A stretch of DNA of 64,000 nt from CAWBRT01 sp963696525. GTDB lineage: Bacteria > Acidobacteriota > Terriglobia > Terriglobales > Acidobacteriaceae. The notes below the pieces were generated by a model. That model saw only the letters and a list, made by a program, of their open reading frames with translations. It made no database searches and was not told the DNA's origin. The stretch lies in NCBI GenBank assembly GCA_963696525.1, contig CAVOKO010000011.1, positions 1-64,000 on the forward strand, in the 5' to 3' direction. Made by a program: the position numbers and the translations under genes. Of this stretch, positions 44,813 through 53,717 are shown piece by piece (position 1 is the first letter of the stretch; the number at the start of each line of letters is the position of its first letter).

Positions 44813-46291
44813 CTAGCTGATTCCGCCCATACACAAGTACTTGATCTCGACATAATCGTCGATGCCGTACTTCGATCCCTCGCGTCCCAGGCCGGATTGC
44901 TTCATTCCGCCGAACGGCGCGACTTCATTGGAGATGATCCCGGTGTTGATGCCGACGATTCCGTACTCCAGGGCCTCCGAAACACGCCAGACGCGGCCAA
45001 TATCCCGGCTATAGAAATATGCGGCAAGACCGAACTCGGTGTCGTTGGCCATGCGCATCGCTTCCTCTTCCGTCTTGAATGAAAATAGCGGAGCCAGCGG
45101 CCCGAAGGTTTCCTCTCGCGCCACCTTCATCTCCGGTTTCACATTCACCAGAATCGTGGGCTGAAAGAAGGTTCCACCCAGGGCGTGCCGTTTGCCGCCG
45201 GTGACGACCGTGGCGCCCTTGGAGACCGCGTCGGCAATGTGTTCCTCCACTTTTTCAACGGCGTTTTTATCGATCAGCGGCCCCTGCGTTACGCCGATGT
45301 CCATGCCGTTGCCAACCTTGAGTTGCCGCACCTTTTCGACCAGCTTGTTGGTGAACGCCTGGTAGACTTCTTCCTGGATCAGCAGGCGATTGGCGCACAC
45401 GCAAGTCTGCCCGGCGTTGCGGTATTTCGACGCGAGGGCGCCTTCCACGGCCGCATCCAGGTCAGCATCATTAAACACAATGAACGGTGCATTGCCACCA
45501 AGTTCCAAGGCAAGTTTCTTGATCGTCCCGGAACACTGATTCATAAGAATCCGGCCCACCTCGGTCGAACCCGTGAACGACAGGTGGCGAACGATGGGGT
45601 TGGATGTCATTTCGCCGCCGATTGCTTTGGTGTCTCCAGTCAGGATATTGAACACCCCCTTCGGAAAACCGGCGCGGTCCGCCAGTTCGGCCAGTGCCAA
45701 GGCCGAAAAAGGTGTCACTCCCGCGGGCTTCACCACCACCGGGCAACCCGCAGCCAATGCCGGAGACACTTTGCGGGTAATCATAGCGTTCGGAAAATTC
45801 CACGGCGTGATGGCGACGCAGACCCCAATCGGTTCCTTGATTACGACCAGGCGTTTGTCGTTCTGCGTCTGTGGAATCGTGTCGCCGTAAACCCGCTTCG
45901 CTTCCTCCGCAAACCACTCAACGAACGAAGCTCCGTAGAGAATTTCCCCTTTGGCTTCCGCCAGAGGCTTACCTTGCTCCAATGTCATCAGGACCGCCAG
46001 ATCCTCCTGATTTTCCAATATCAAATCGAACCAGCGCCGCAGGACAGCGGCCCGCTCCTTGGCGGTCTTGCGTCGCCACGCCGGCCAAGCGGCATTGGCG
46101 GCGTCAATAGCGCGGTGGGTCTCGGTGGTTCCCATCTTCGGCACATGGCCAATCACCTCGCCCGTAGCCGGATTCGTGACCGGAAAAGTTGCTTTGCTAT
46201 CCGCATCGCACCACTCGCCATTAACGTAACACTGCTGGCGAAGCAAGCAGGCATCCTTGAGAGTCAACTCTTTTTTTTCGGAAACAATCAT
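44813..46291 (-). CDS. gabD: NAD(P)-dependent succinate-semialdehyde dehydrogenase
   Basis: A 492-residue aldehyde dehydrogenase. The catalytic Cys is in AGQTCVCANRLL and the general-base Glu in ALELGGNAPFIVF. TPWNFPNAMITRK and FTGSTEVGRIL are the cofactor contacts, and the C-terminal signature is EVAPFGGMKQSGLGREGSKYG. A second Cys two residues after the catalytic one (C-V-C) is the redox-pair pattern known in GabD enzymes. It oxidises succinate semialdehyde to succinate (GABA catabolism); related substrates are possible. ATG 46291 follows GAGGGGAAG. No gabT is adjacent. Confidence 0.9.
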   Translation of the reverse strand: MIVSEKKELTLKDACLLRQQCYVNGEWCDADSKATFPVTNPATGEVIGHVPKMGTTETHRAIDAANAAWPAWRRKTAKERAAVLRRWFDLILENQEDLAVLMTLEQGKPLAEAKGEILYGASFVEWFAEEAKRVYGDTIPQTQNDKRLVVIKEPIGVCVAITPWNFPNAMITRKVSPALAAGCPVVVKPAGVTPFSALALAELADRAGFPKGVFNILTGDTKAIGGEMTSNPIVRHLSFTGSTEVGRILMNQCSGTIKKLALELGGNAPFIVFNDADLDAAVEGALASKYRNAGQTCVCANRLLIQEEVYQAFTNKLVEKVRQLKVGNGMDIGVTQGPLIDKNAVEKVEEHIADAVSKGATVVTGGKRHALGGTFFQPTILVNVKPEMKVAREETFGPLAPLFSFKTEEEAMRMANDTEFGLAAYFYSRDIGRVWRVSEALEYGIVGINTGIISNEVAPFGGMKQSGLGREGSKYGIDDYVEIKYLCMGGIS

Positions 46292-46789
46292 GTTCTTCCC
46301 CTCCTACGGGTCAAAGGTCATTATCTTATGATCTTATGATCGCACACAAGCAGCATTCTGAACCGTGTTTTGCGTCAGGTTCAGGGCCGGAGAGCAGGTG
46401 CGCGCCGGAAAGAAAGCTCACATGGGAGATCCGCGCTGTGCGCTGTTCCAGGCAAGAATGCTTTTGCCATCGTGAGAGTTAGCCGGGGGCGTTCTCCCCA
46501 CTGATCTTCACAATGCGAAAATCAGCACCCGCAACGTCCCGAGTGGAACTCTTTCCGATTTGCACCCGCACAAACGATCTCCTGCCGCGCCGTCGCAACA
46601 CGACTTCTATTCTTTTTGAATGCGGTCCTACTCCACAAAGCAACGACGCCACGGTCCGTTCATGACGGGCGGGTTATTGCTCCACATCGTCGAAGATTTC
46701 TTGTATCAGCCGGATAAAAGTGCTATTAAATTCGATGGTTGGCCCTTGATATCGCGAAGATATCGCGAATGAGTGTGTAGAGAGTCTCG
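46292..46789. other. Divergent intergenic region gabD / regulator
   Basis: About 500 bp with no gene. Notable contents are TTATCTTATGATCTTATGATC near 46321-46340 (short direct repeat ATCTTATG) and the 11-bp tandem repeat listed separately next to the regulator. The rest shows nothing. Confidence 0.4.
46748..46769. promoter_or_regulatory. Tandem GATATCGCGAA operator-like repeat
   Basis: Two head-to-tail copies of GATATCGCGAA (46748-46758 and 46759-46769) lie 21 bp before the regulator ATG. The repeat unit contains ATATCGCGA, a half-site type seen in molybdate-responsive operators. It overlaps the likely promoter, which suggests autoregulation by the downstream HTH protein. Confidence 0.5.
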
Positions 46790-47914
46790 ATGGATGTGGA
46801 GAACAACCTGGACGAGCTGCGACGCAAGCGCGGCATTTCCGTTGCGAAGTTGGCGGCAGCGGTGGGCGTGAGCCGGCAGACGATCTACGCCATCGGGTCA
46901 GGCGCATACGTCCCCAATGCCTTGGTTGTTCTGAAACTGGCCGACATTCTCGGGGTCGCGGTTGAGGAACTCTTTCGGCTACAAAGGAGTTTGCCGCAGT
47001 CTGCACGCACGGAAAAGGTGGAACTGCTGTCGAAAGACTGGACCGCGCGCGCGGGACAGCCGGTTGCGTTGTGCCGAGTGAACGGTCGTCTGATCGCAGC
47101 ATTGCCTGAGCCAGGTATGTGGAGTTTGCCGGAGGCCGACGGTGTTCTGATCGACTCCCGGGGAGGCGCGAGAGCAACTTCCAAGGCAACCGTAGAGGTG
47201 CTGGGCGACAAGTGGAAGTTTGATAATCGCGTTCTGATGGCTGGATGCGACCCCGGTGCTTCGGTGTTGGCGCGCCATCTTCGACGCCACGGCGTGGAAT
47301 TGGTAGTGAGCTATCAGAACAGCTCTCGCTCGTTGGAACTGTTGAAGAAAGGCGTCATTCATATTGCAGGTACACATATCCAGGACGAGAAAACGGGAGA
47401 ATCCAACCTACCCAAGATCCATAAGATGTTTGGCAAGAATACAGTTGCGGTTTTCTCTTTCGCGCTTTGGGAAGAGGGAATCGCCGTGGCGCCCGGTAAT
47501 CCAAAAGAGATCCGAAGAATCGATGACTTCGCCCGCCAAGGTATTCGGATTTCGAACCGGGAGTTGGGGGCGGGAAGCCGCATCTTGCTGGATTCTTTGC
47601 TTGCGCGCGCCGGAATTACCAGCAACATGGTGAGTGGCTACGAGAAGATTGCGCTCGGCCATTTGCCTTCCGCGCGGCAGGTACAAATGGGCCGGGCCGA
47701 CTGTTGTCTGAACACCAGTGCCGCGGCTCGAGTGTTCGGCTTGGATCTTGTCCCCCTCGTGACCAAGCGCTACGACCTGGTTCTTTATCAGAAGCATTTG
47801 AAGCTACCGCAGATACAGGCAGTGCTCAACATGCTTGCACGCGCCTCTTTCCGGCATGAATTGGAGAGTCTTGGTGGCTATGACATGAAGAAGGCTGGGG
47901 ACAGCTTATTGTGA
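46790..47914 (+). CDS. HTH regulator with periplasmic-binding-like ligand domain (molybdate-linked)
   Basis: A 374-residue regulator. Residues 1-62 form an XRE-type HTH (RGISVAKLAAAVGVSRQTIY). Residues about 135-350 match a periplasmic-binding-protein-like effector fold (VLMAGCDPGASVLARHLRRH, GTHIQDEKTGESNLPK, RISNRELGAGSRILLDSLLA). Proteins joining these two parts occur beside molybdate or tungstate transport genes and sense the oxyanion or molybdopterin. The modABC operon lies 230 bp downstream on the other strand, so control of it is likely. It is not a classical ModE, which has TOBE domains. Confidence 0.75.
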   Translation: MDVENNLDELRRKRGISVAKLAAAVGVSRQTIYAIGSGAYVPNALVVLKLADILGVAVEELFRLQRSLPQSARTEKVELLSKDWTARAGQPVALCRVNGRLIAALPEPGMWSLPEADGVLIDSRGGARATSKATVEVLGDKWKFDNRVLMAGCDPGASVLARHLRRHGVELVVSYQNSSRSLELLKKGVIHIAGTHIQDEKTGESNLPKIHKMFGKNTVAVFSFALWEEGIAVAPGNPKEIRRIDDFARQGIRISNRELGAGSRILLDSLLARAGITSNMVSGYEKIALGHLPSARQVQMGRADCCLNTSAAARVFGLDLVPLVTKRYDLVLYQKHLKLPQIQAVLNMLARASFRHELESLGGYDMKKAGDSLL

Positions 47915-48150
47915 ATCGCGCATTGTGGTGATTCGCGAACGTGAGCGTTTGCGAGTCCGCGCTCAGGTTATCTTCTCTAACGCGTTCTCTAACGTGGAAC
48001 CCCGCATGCGTGTGAATGATACGTGCTGGCTGGTGCATCCGTACCTAGCGTCGATACGCAGGGGTACGCAGCTCGCCTGCCATGATCGAAGCGTCAATCA
48101 CAGATATCATCCTACATAGCCAATTGCATCTCAAGCGCCGCGCCGGTCTT

Positions 48151-48849
48151 TTAGCGGGCAGTCTTGGGGAACAGATCCACGCGTTCCATGATGTCAGACA
48201 CCGTCCCCGTCGCGACGACCCGTCCGTCCGCAAGCAGTACCATCGCGGTCGCGAGACGCGCGACCTCGGGCACCGAATGGCTGACATAGACGATCGGCAC
48301 GCGACTCTCATCGCGCAGGCGCTCGATATAGGGGAGGATTTCGGACTTCCGCTCTTCGTCAAGTGCAGCGAGCGGCTCGTCCATGAGAAGAAGCTGCGGG
48401 CTTGCGAGCAGCGCACGGCCTATCGCTACGCGCTGCTTTTCGCCGCCCGAAAGCTGGGTCGGTCCGCGGCCGAGCAGACTGTCAATGCCCAGCAATTCGA
48501 CAATGCGGTCAAAGCTCTCCCGCCGCTCGATGGCAGGAGTAAACCAGCGGCCATAGAGGAGGTTCTGACGTACGGTGAGGTGAGGAAAGAGCCTCGTCTC
48601 CTGGAATATATAGCCGATCCGACGGAGGTGCTTTGGGATGAATACGCCTTGCGCCGTGTCGACCAAGACCCGCCCGTCGACGATGACCTTCCCCCGGTCG
48701 GGGCGAAGCAGTCCGGCTACGATGTTGATGAGCGAAGTCTTGCCGGCCCCTGAACGCCCGAATAGCGCTGTCAACCCACCGTCCGTAGTAAAGCGAGCTT
48801 CGAGAGTAAAGACCCCGAGTCGGCGGTGCACGTCCACTTCGAGAGTCAT
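48151..48849 (-). CDS. modC: Molybdate ABC transporter ATP-binding protein, shortened
   Basis: A 232-residue ABC ATPase. It has Walker A GRSGAGKTSL, the signature LSGGEKQRVAIGRALL, Walker B LLLMDEPLAALD and the switch His in YVSHSVPEVARL. It energises ModB-driven molybdate import. Normal ModC has about 350 residues with a C-terminal TOBE domain that binds molybdate. Here translation stops after DLFPKTAR. Sequence further downstream (to about 48045) still resembles the next region out of frame, but the bulk of TOBE is gone. ATG 48849 overlaps the modB stop (ATGA). Confidence 0.85.
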   Translation of the reverse strand: MTLEVDVHRRLGVFTLEARFTTDGGLTALFGRSGAGKTSLINIVAGLLRPDRGKVIVDGRVLVDTAQGVFIPKHLRRIGYIFQETRLFPHLTVRQNLLYGRWFTPAIERRESFDRIVELLGIDSLLGRGPTQLSGGEKQRVAIGRALLASPQLLLMDEPLAALDEERKSEILPYIERLRDESRVPIVYVSHSVPEVARLATAMVLLADGRVVATGTVSDIMERVDLFPKTAR

Positions 48850-49556
48850 AGACCGGCCACGCGCTGCGCGACACGCCGTGCCAGGAACTCTGACAGGAAG
48901 AGCGCCACGCAAGATATCAGGACCGAGACCAGGGTCAGTCTCAGCGCGCCGGCATCGCCGCCCGGGACCTGAGTGAAGGTGTAGATTGCCGTCGGCAGCG
49001 TCTGGGTTTCGCCAGGAATGTTCGAGACGAAAGTAATGGTCGCTCCAAATTCACCAAGGCTGCGCGCGAAGGCAAGGATAATACCCGCAATGATGCCAGG
49101 CAGGATCAGCGGGAGCGTCACGGTGACAAACACCCATGGCGGGCTGGCACCCAGCGTCCCCGCTGCATCCTCAAGTTGCCGATCGACGGCTTCGATCGAG
49201 AGCCGAATGGCTCGGACCATCAGCGGAAAGGCCACCACCGCCGCGGCGAGTGCCGCTCCCGTCCACCGAAAAGCAAAAGTAAAGCCGATCGTCTCCCACA
49301 GTAACCGGCCCAGGGGCCCTCTCCTGCCGAATAGCAGTAGTAGGACATAGCCGGTCACAACCGGCGGCAGGATGAGCGGCAGGTGGACGCACACGTCAAG
49401 AAACGACCGGCCCCAGAACCGCCCACGCGCCAGCACGAGCGCGATCAAGACGCCAAACGGCAGGCTCATCGCAACCGCCCATATCGCGACCTTGAGGCTC
49501 AGTCGGATAGCAACTAATTCGGCCGGGGAGTATTGGAAGAGCGATGACCAGTTCAT
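48846..49556 (-). CDS. modB: Molybdate ABC transporter permease
   Basis: A 236-residue inner-membrane permease with five to six helices. It carries the EAA-loop motif for ATPase contact (EDAAGTLGASPPWVFVTVTL) and FARSLGEFGATITFVSNIPG, a strong ModB signature. It starts seven bases after the small gene at 49564-49764, and its TGA overlaps the modC ATG, so translation is coupled. The full length is as expected for the family. Confidence 0.93.
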   Translation of the reverse strand: MNWSSLFQYSPAELVAIRLSLKVAIWAVAMSLPFGVLIALVLARGRFWGRSFLDVCVHLPLILPPVVTGYVLLLLFGRRGPLGRLLWETIGFTFAFRWTGAALAAAVVAFPLMVRAIRLSIEAVDRQLEDAAGTLGASPPWVFVTVTLPLILPGIIAGIILAFARSLGEFGATITFVSNIPGETQTLPTAIYTFTQVPGGDAGALRLTLVSVLISCVALFLSEFLARRVAQRVAGL

Positions 49557-49563
49557 GTTCTGC

Positions 49564-49764
49564 TCACCCTGAACCAGCCCGCTCGGTCAGCAGGGTGTTG
49601 CCGTATTTATTGTATTTGAACGTCAAGACAATGCGGCCGATTGCTGCTCCCAACGCGGCAGAGACCATGAGACGCACCTGGGCAGCCTCGGCACGGGCTG
49701 TCCCGCCAGAGGAGAGCCATGCCGGGAAAATCGCAATCAACCACTGCATGGTGCGCCTCGCCAT
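49564..49764 (-). CDS. Small membrane-type protein inside the mod operon
   Basis: A 66-residue protein (MARRTMQWLIAIFPAWLSSG...) with two hydrophobic stretches (QWLIAIFPAWL and LMVSAALGAAIGRIVL) and a basic tail ending in NTLLTERAGSG. ATG 49764 lies three bases after the modA stop, and the gene ends seven bases before modB, so it is embedded in the operon. I do not recognise the family. An accessory membrane piece of the transporter or a regulator is possible. Confidence 0.55.
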   Translation of the reverse strand: MARRTMQWLIAIFPAWLSSGGTARAEAAQVRLMVSAALGAAIGRIVLTFKYNKYGNTLLTERAGSG

Positions 49765-49767
49765 GAT

Positions 49768-50580
49768 CTACTTGAGGACCGTGAAGCCCTGCTTTTCAAA
49801 GAGAGGCCGGGCCTTCGGGGATTCGAGATAAGCGAGAAATGCGATAGCATCCGGGTTGCTCGACTCAACCGTGAGCGCAATGGGGTAAATGATTGGCGGA
49901 TGCGTATCTGCTGGGAAAACGCCAACCACCTTGACGTTCGGCTCCGCTGTCACATCTGTTTGGTACACGATACCGAGAGGCGCCTCCTTGCGCGCTACCA
50001 AAGCCAGCGCTGCGCGCACGTTCTCCGCCTGCACAACCTGGCTCGCTACCGACGGCCAGACCCCCAGCTTCTCAAGCGACGCTTTGCCGTACTTGCCGCA
50101 GGGAACCGACGCAGTATCAGCCATGGAAAGCTTGCCGCCTGCCAGCAGCTTGGCAAGGGGAAAACCTGCCTGAATCTTGACCGGTGCGACGCCGTCATTC
50201 GACGCGATCAGCACCAACTTGTTGCCGAGCAGATTCTTGCGCGTGCTCGGCTTGATCAGATTGCGCTGCGCCAGATAGTCCATCCAATCGAGATCGGCCG
50301 AGATAAAGATGTCGGCGGGAGCACCGTTCTCGATCTGTTTGGCGAGTGTCGGGCTCGCTGCCAGCGAGACGCGGACATGCTTGCCGGTCTCGCGTTGATA
50401 CTGCCCGGTGATGTCGTCCATGGCATCCTTGAGGCTGGCAGCCGCAAATACCAGGACGTCGTGGCTCTGCGCGGCTACTGGAATACAAAAGAGCCCGCAT
50501 GCGATTGCCCCAACAAGACCGATGCAGCAGTACTGTTTGATCCAAGACTGCCGAAGGCACAAATCGATTCGATTCTTCAT
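49768..50580 (-). CDS. modA: Molybdate-binding periplasmic protein
   Basis: A 270-residue substrate-binding protein that captures molybdate for ModBC. The signal peptide is GLVGAIACGLFCIPVAAQS. The mature part has VLVFAAASLKDAMDDI, AASPTLAKQIENGAPADIFI (oxyanion-binding Ser), PVKIQAGFPLAKLL-type lobes and a final FTVLK. ATG 50580 follows an ideal GGGGAGGT; an in-frame codon at 50607 is upstream. It is the first gene of modA-orf-modB-modC and is divergent from the molybdopterin-domain-like gene at 50807. Confidence 0.93.
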   Translation of the reverse strand: MKNRIDLCLRQSWIKQYCCIGLVGAIACGLFCIPVAAQSHDVLVFAAASLKDAMDDITGQYQRETGKHVRVSLAASPTLAKQIENGAPADIFISADLDWMDYLAQRNLIKPSTRKNLLGNKLVLIASNDGVAPVKIQAGFPLAKLLAGGKLSMADTASVPCGKYGKASLEKLGVWPSVASQVVQAENVRAALALVARKEAPLGIVYQTDVTAEPNVKVVGVFPADTHPPIIYPIALTVESSNPDAIAFLAYLESPKARPLFEKQGFTVLK

Positions 50581-50806
50581 TCTTACCTCCCCGATAAGAT
50601 CGTTCACTTCCTCACAGCATCGAATTCGTTCGCGATGTAGCGACTCGGCCTCTGCGACTGTCTTGTATGCAGGCAGAGTGTCTTGTATAGAAGCATACCA
50701 AGAATTATATTTTCTAGTGGCTCAATCTCAATGAGCGGCAGGGCGCCGGTTGCTGAGAGATTACGAGCCGAATCGATTTTGTATTCGGCCCGAGCGGAGG
50801 AATCCC

Positions 50807-51304
50807 ATGCAGAAGGAAACTCGCATTTTGTTTCTGATCTTCGTGCTGCTCGCTGCGGTTGCTGCCGCACAGGAGAAACCTTCACGATTGACCGTCGTAG
50901 GCAGAGATGGCAAGCAGACCGAATTCTCAGGCGAGCAGCTCAGGAAGATGCCGCGTCAGGTTGTGGCAGTCACCGATCCCCACGCAAACGCTAGTCATCA
51001 ATACGAGGGCGTGCTGCTCTCCTCGCTGCTCTCCCAGGTCGGAACCCCCTCGGGAGAGGCATTGCAAGGGGCCGAGGTGCGGGACTATGTCGAAGCGACA
51101 GGGGAAGACAATTACAAGGTGATCTTCGCGCTGGTTGAACTGGATTCGATGTTTCAGGACAACAAAGTTATTGTTGCCGATATGATGGACGGCAAGCCGC
51201 TACAACCCGACCATGGCCCGTTACAACTAGTCGTTCCTCAGGATCGGCGTCACGCGCGCTGGGTCCGCATGTTAACCACGGTCAGCGTACGCCAGGCACC
51301 TTGA
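50807..51304 (+). CDS. Exported protein with sulfite-oxidase-like molybdopterin fold
   Basis: A 165-residue protein. A signal peptide (ILFLIFVLLAAVAAAQ) precedes a domain of about 140 residues resembling the oxidoreductase molybdopterin-binding fold: YEGVLLSSLLSQVGTPSGEA, FALVELDSMFQDNKVIVADM, GPLQLVVPQDRRHARWVRML. The Cys that ligates molybdenum in sulfite oxidases is absent, so it may bind a ligand without catalysis. ATG 50807 has GGAGG upstream. Its position divergent to modA supports a molybdate link, for example in cofactor or molybdate handling outside the membrane. Confidence 0.7.
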   Translation: MQKETRILFLIFVLLAAVAAAQEKPSRLTVVGRDGKQTEFSGEQLRKMPRQVVAVTDPHANASHQYEGVLLSSLLSQVGTPSGEALQGAEVRDYVEATGEDNYKVIFALVELDSMFQDNKVIVADMMDGKPLQPDHGPLQLVVPQDRRHARWVRMLTTVSVRQAP

Positions 51305-51325
51305 GGCCCGGGCTCGCGAAAACTC

Positions 51326-51847
51326 TCAAGAGCCGGGTTCGGCTTCTTCGGACCTTTTCTGCTCAAACCGATCATCTGCAACCGCTCCCGCCGGGGACCG
51401 ATCTTTGTACCAACCGGTTCGCGTAATCGGAAAGTGGTCAAAGGCTGGTACGTAGGGCTTGATGTCAAGCAGCGGCGTGCCGTCGAGCATGTCGACATCG
51501 CCAATGCGCAATTGATGGCCGTTGATTCCCAGCAAGCGGACGGAGGACATGCCAATCTTGTTCGGTCGAGCCGGTGATCGAGTGGCGAAAATGCCATGTT
51601 CTGAAGGGTCGAGGTAGGGCCGGACCACCAGTTGCGGCGCTGAAGCTCGGTCGAATTGATAGATCAGCCATATGCGATCGAAACCTTCAAGGTCTCTCAA
51701 CCCAAGTTCAAATTCGGGAAGAAGTTCAATCGTCCCTTCTGCGCCGTTCGCAACCGAGCTTTGGATTGGGGTTCCCGCGGCCTGCTTGAAAGGTGTACAG
51801 ATTATCCCAATCGGCCGAAAGGAATTCTGGAGGTCTGGAAGGAACAT
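51326..51847 (-). CDS. trmO: tRNA (t6A37) N6-methyltransferase, TrmO/TsaA family
   Basis: A 173-residue protein with the family motifs: IGIICTPFKQAAGTPIQSSV at the start, GTIELLPEFELGLRDLEGFD, RIWLIYQFDRA, RPYLDPSEHGIFATRSPARP and IGMSSVRLLGINGHQLRIGD, DMLDGTPLLDIKPYVPAFD. TrmO methylates N6 of threonylcarbamoyl-adenosine at tRNA position 37 using SAM. Members of this family often sit near molybdenum or metal genes. It converges on the molybdopterin-domain-like gene, with 21 bp between stops. Confidence 0.85.
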   Translation of the reverse strand: MFLPDLQNSFRPIGIICTPFKQAAGTPIQSSVANGAEGTIELLPEFELGLRDLEGFDRIWLIYQFDRASAPQLVVRPYLDPSEHGIFATRSPARPNKIGMSSVRLLGINGHQLRIGDVDMLDGTPLLDIKPYVPAFDHFPITRTGWYKDRSPAGAVADDRFEQKRSEEAEPGS

Positions 51848-52199
51848 GGAGTTATCTCATTCGCGACACGAAAGTCGATTGATTTTGCCACAAAAATCCA
51901 GGCGGTGTCTTGTTTAAATTGCTTGTAGCTTGTTATCACGACATTTCCGAGGTCTGCGCCGTGCTATGTTTCGGCTGCGCAAAATGCGACCTTGGCCTTG
52001 CGAAATCGCTCCCGAGTAGTAAAATCGGAAAACTCTAACGCGATTGCCGCTGATCCTTTTCCTCTATGACTCGATCGTAGCGGCTGTGCAAAGAGGTTCG
52101 GCGCTGATGTTCAGCGAACACTCTGGAATGGCAGCGCAGTTCGTTCGCATGCATTTTTATTTTGTACTCTGCTTCGAACAGGACTCGGAGGTAGAACTT
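51848..52199. other. Upstream region of the MFS transporter
   Basis: About 350 bp with no gene supported. The transporter frame is open back to 52044, but that extension lacks similarity and contains no ribosome site. TTAAATTGCTTGTAGCTTGTTATC near 51913 could serve as a promoter; this is not firm. Confidence 0.3.
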
Positions 52200-53474
52200 A
52201 TGGGAGCAACGGTTGGTTCCACTCAGAGCCGGACCGATCAGTTCAATGCCGTCTTTGCCGGATTCCTTGGATGGACGCTAGACGCGTTCGATTTCTTCAT
52301 CCTCGTAATGGTGATTTCGGCGGTCGCCAAAGATTTTCACGTCACCGTTCCTGCGATCGCCCTGGCGCTGGCGGGCAGCCTTATGACCCGGCCGATCGGT
52401 GCGATTCTCTTCGGGATCATGGCCGACCGCTACGGCCGCAAGTTGCCGCTGATGCTAAATGTAATCTTCTACGCCACCATGTCGGTCCTGTCGGGATTGG
52501 CACCCAGTTACCGGGTTTTTATCATTCTGCGCTTGCTCTTTGGGGTTGGTATGGGTGGCGAATGGGGCGTGGGCGCCTCCCTAACTATGGAATCGGTCCC
52601 CGTAAGGCTGAGAGGCTTCCTCTCGGGGATCCTGCAAGGCGGCTATACCTTCGGCTTCCTGCTGGCGGCGTTGGCCTACTACGCCATCTTTCCGCACTGG
52701 GGATGGCGCATGATGTTCTTCGTCGGCGGCTTGCCGGCCCTGTTATCGCTGTTCATTCGCTCCAAGGTGAAGGAGACGGAGGCTTGGCATCAGAATCGCA
52801 CCGATTGGAAGAGCTACGGCAAGGCTATCGCCTCCAATTGGAGGCGCTTTCTGTACATGCTGTTGCTGCTGATGTTCATGAACTCCATGTCTCACGGCAC
52901 ACAGGACATGTTCCCCACCTACCTGACCCGCCAGTTGCACTACGCGCCCAAACTGGTCGCCATGATCACCATGCTCGCCACCCTGGGCAATCTCTGCGGC
53001 GCGCTCACTGGTGGCCGCCTGTCGGACCTTTGGGGACGCCGGCGGATCATGATGATTGCCGTCACACTGGCCCTGCTCCTCATCCCGCTCTGGATGTGGG
53101 CACCTAACGTTCCCACCATTGTTATCGGTGCTTTCCTGATGCAATTTATGGTTACCGGTGCCTGGGGGGTTATGCCGGCGCACATGAACGAGCTGTCGCC
53201 GCCTCAGTTGCGCGGATTCTTCCCCGGTTTTGTCTACCAGATGGGCGTACTATGCGCTTCCAGTATCAGCTACATAGAAGCCCGCATTGGAGAACATTTC
53301 AGCTACTCGCGAGCCATGAGCATGTCCATGGTTGTGGTGCTGGTCTGCTTGCTGCTAACCATTAAATTCGGTCCCGAAGCCAAAGGCGTGGCCTTCGTCA
53401 GGCCAAAGGAGCCACCCACCGTCGACCACGAGCCTGTCCTTGAGCCAAGCCCAACCGGAAACAATGCACCTTGA
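52200..53474 (+). CDS. MFS transporter, SHS (lactate/sialate:proton symporter-like) family
   Basis: A 424-residue transporter with 12 predicted helices. The family features are the helix 2-3 loop signature GIMADRYGRKLPLM, LFGVGMGGEWGVGASLTMES in helix 4, and the second-half loop GRLSDLWGRRRIMM. WTLDAFDFFILVMVISAVAK in helix 1 is typical of the carboxylate (lactate/pyruvate, sialate) SHS group. ATG 52200 follows CGGAGG. The exact substrate is not clear; a monocarboxylate would suit its GabD/MmgE surroundings only loosely. Confidence 0.85.
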   Translation: MGATVGSTQSRTDQFNAVFAGFLGWTLDAFDFFILVMVISAVAKDFHVTVPAIALALAGSLMTRPIGAILFGIMADRYGRKLPLMLNVIFYATMSVLSGLAPSYRVFIILRLLFGVGMGGEWGVGASLTMESVPVRLRGFLSGILQGGYTFGFLLAALAYYAIFPHWGWRMMFFVGGLPALLSLFIRSKVKETEAWHQNRTDWKSYGKAIASNWRRFLYMLLLLMFMNSMSHGTQDMFPTYLTRQLHYAPKLVAMITMLATLGNLCGALTGGRLSDLWGRRRIMMIAVTLALLLIPLWMWAPNVPTIVIGAFLMQFMVTGAWGVMPAHMNELSPPQLRGFFPGFVYQMGVLCASSISYIEARIGEHFSYSRAMSMSMVVVLVCLLLTIKFGPEAKGVAFVRPKEPPTVDHEPVLEPSPTGNNAP

Positions 53475-53637
53475 AATCACGGAACGCCCCCAATGGCCCC
53501 ATCCCTCTCGGATGGGCGCCCGCGCTTGATTTCCGGTTAGGCGACTCATTGGGGGCCGGGAGATTGACGTGCCGCTTCTATTGACGAAAAACGACGTGGT
53601 CCGCGTGCTCGACATGCGGAACTGCATAACTTTTAGA

Positions 53638-53649
53638 CTGACCGGTCAG
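53638..53649. promoter_or_regulatory. 12-bp palindrome CTGACCGGTCAG
   Basis: A perfect palindrome between two convergent genes, 160 bp after the MFS stop. ACCGGT-centred dyads are common TetR-family operator cores. No promoter or TetR gene is adjacent, so it may be left over from a lost gene or may act elsewhere. Confidence 0.3.
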
Positions 53650-53717
53650 CTCAAATAGCTAAATCCGCACTTGGGCATATCCGCGTGCTCTCCAGTACTG
53701 GTGGTGGCGAGTGTTCC

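Noticed and set aside
45185..46339. A 384-codon plus-strand open frame
   Set aside because: Exactly antisense to gabD, a shadow created by codon bias.
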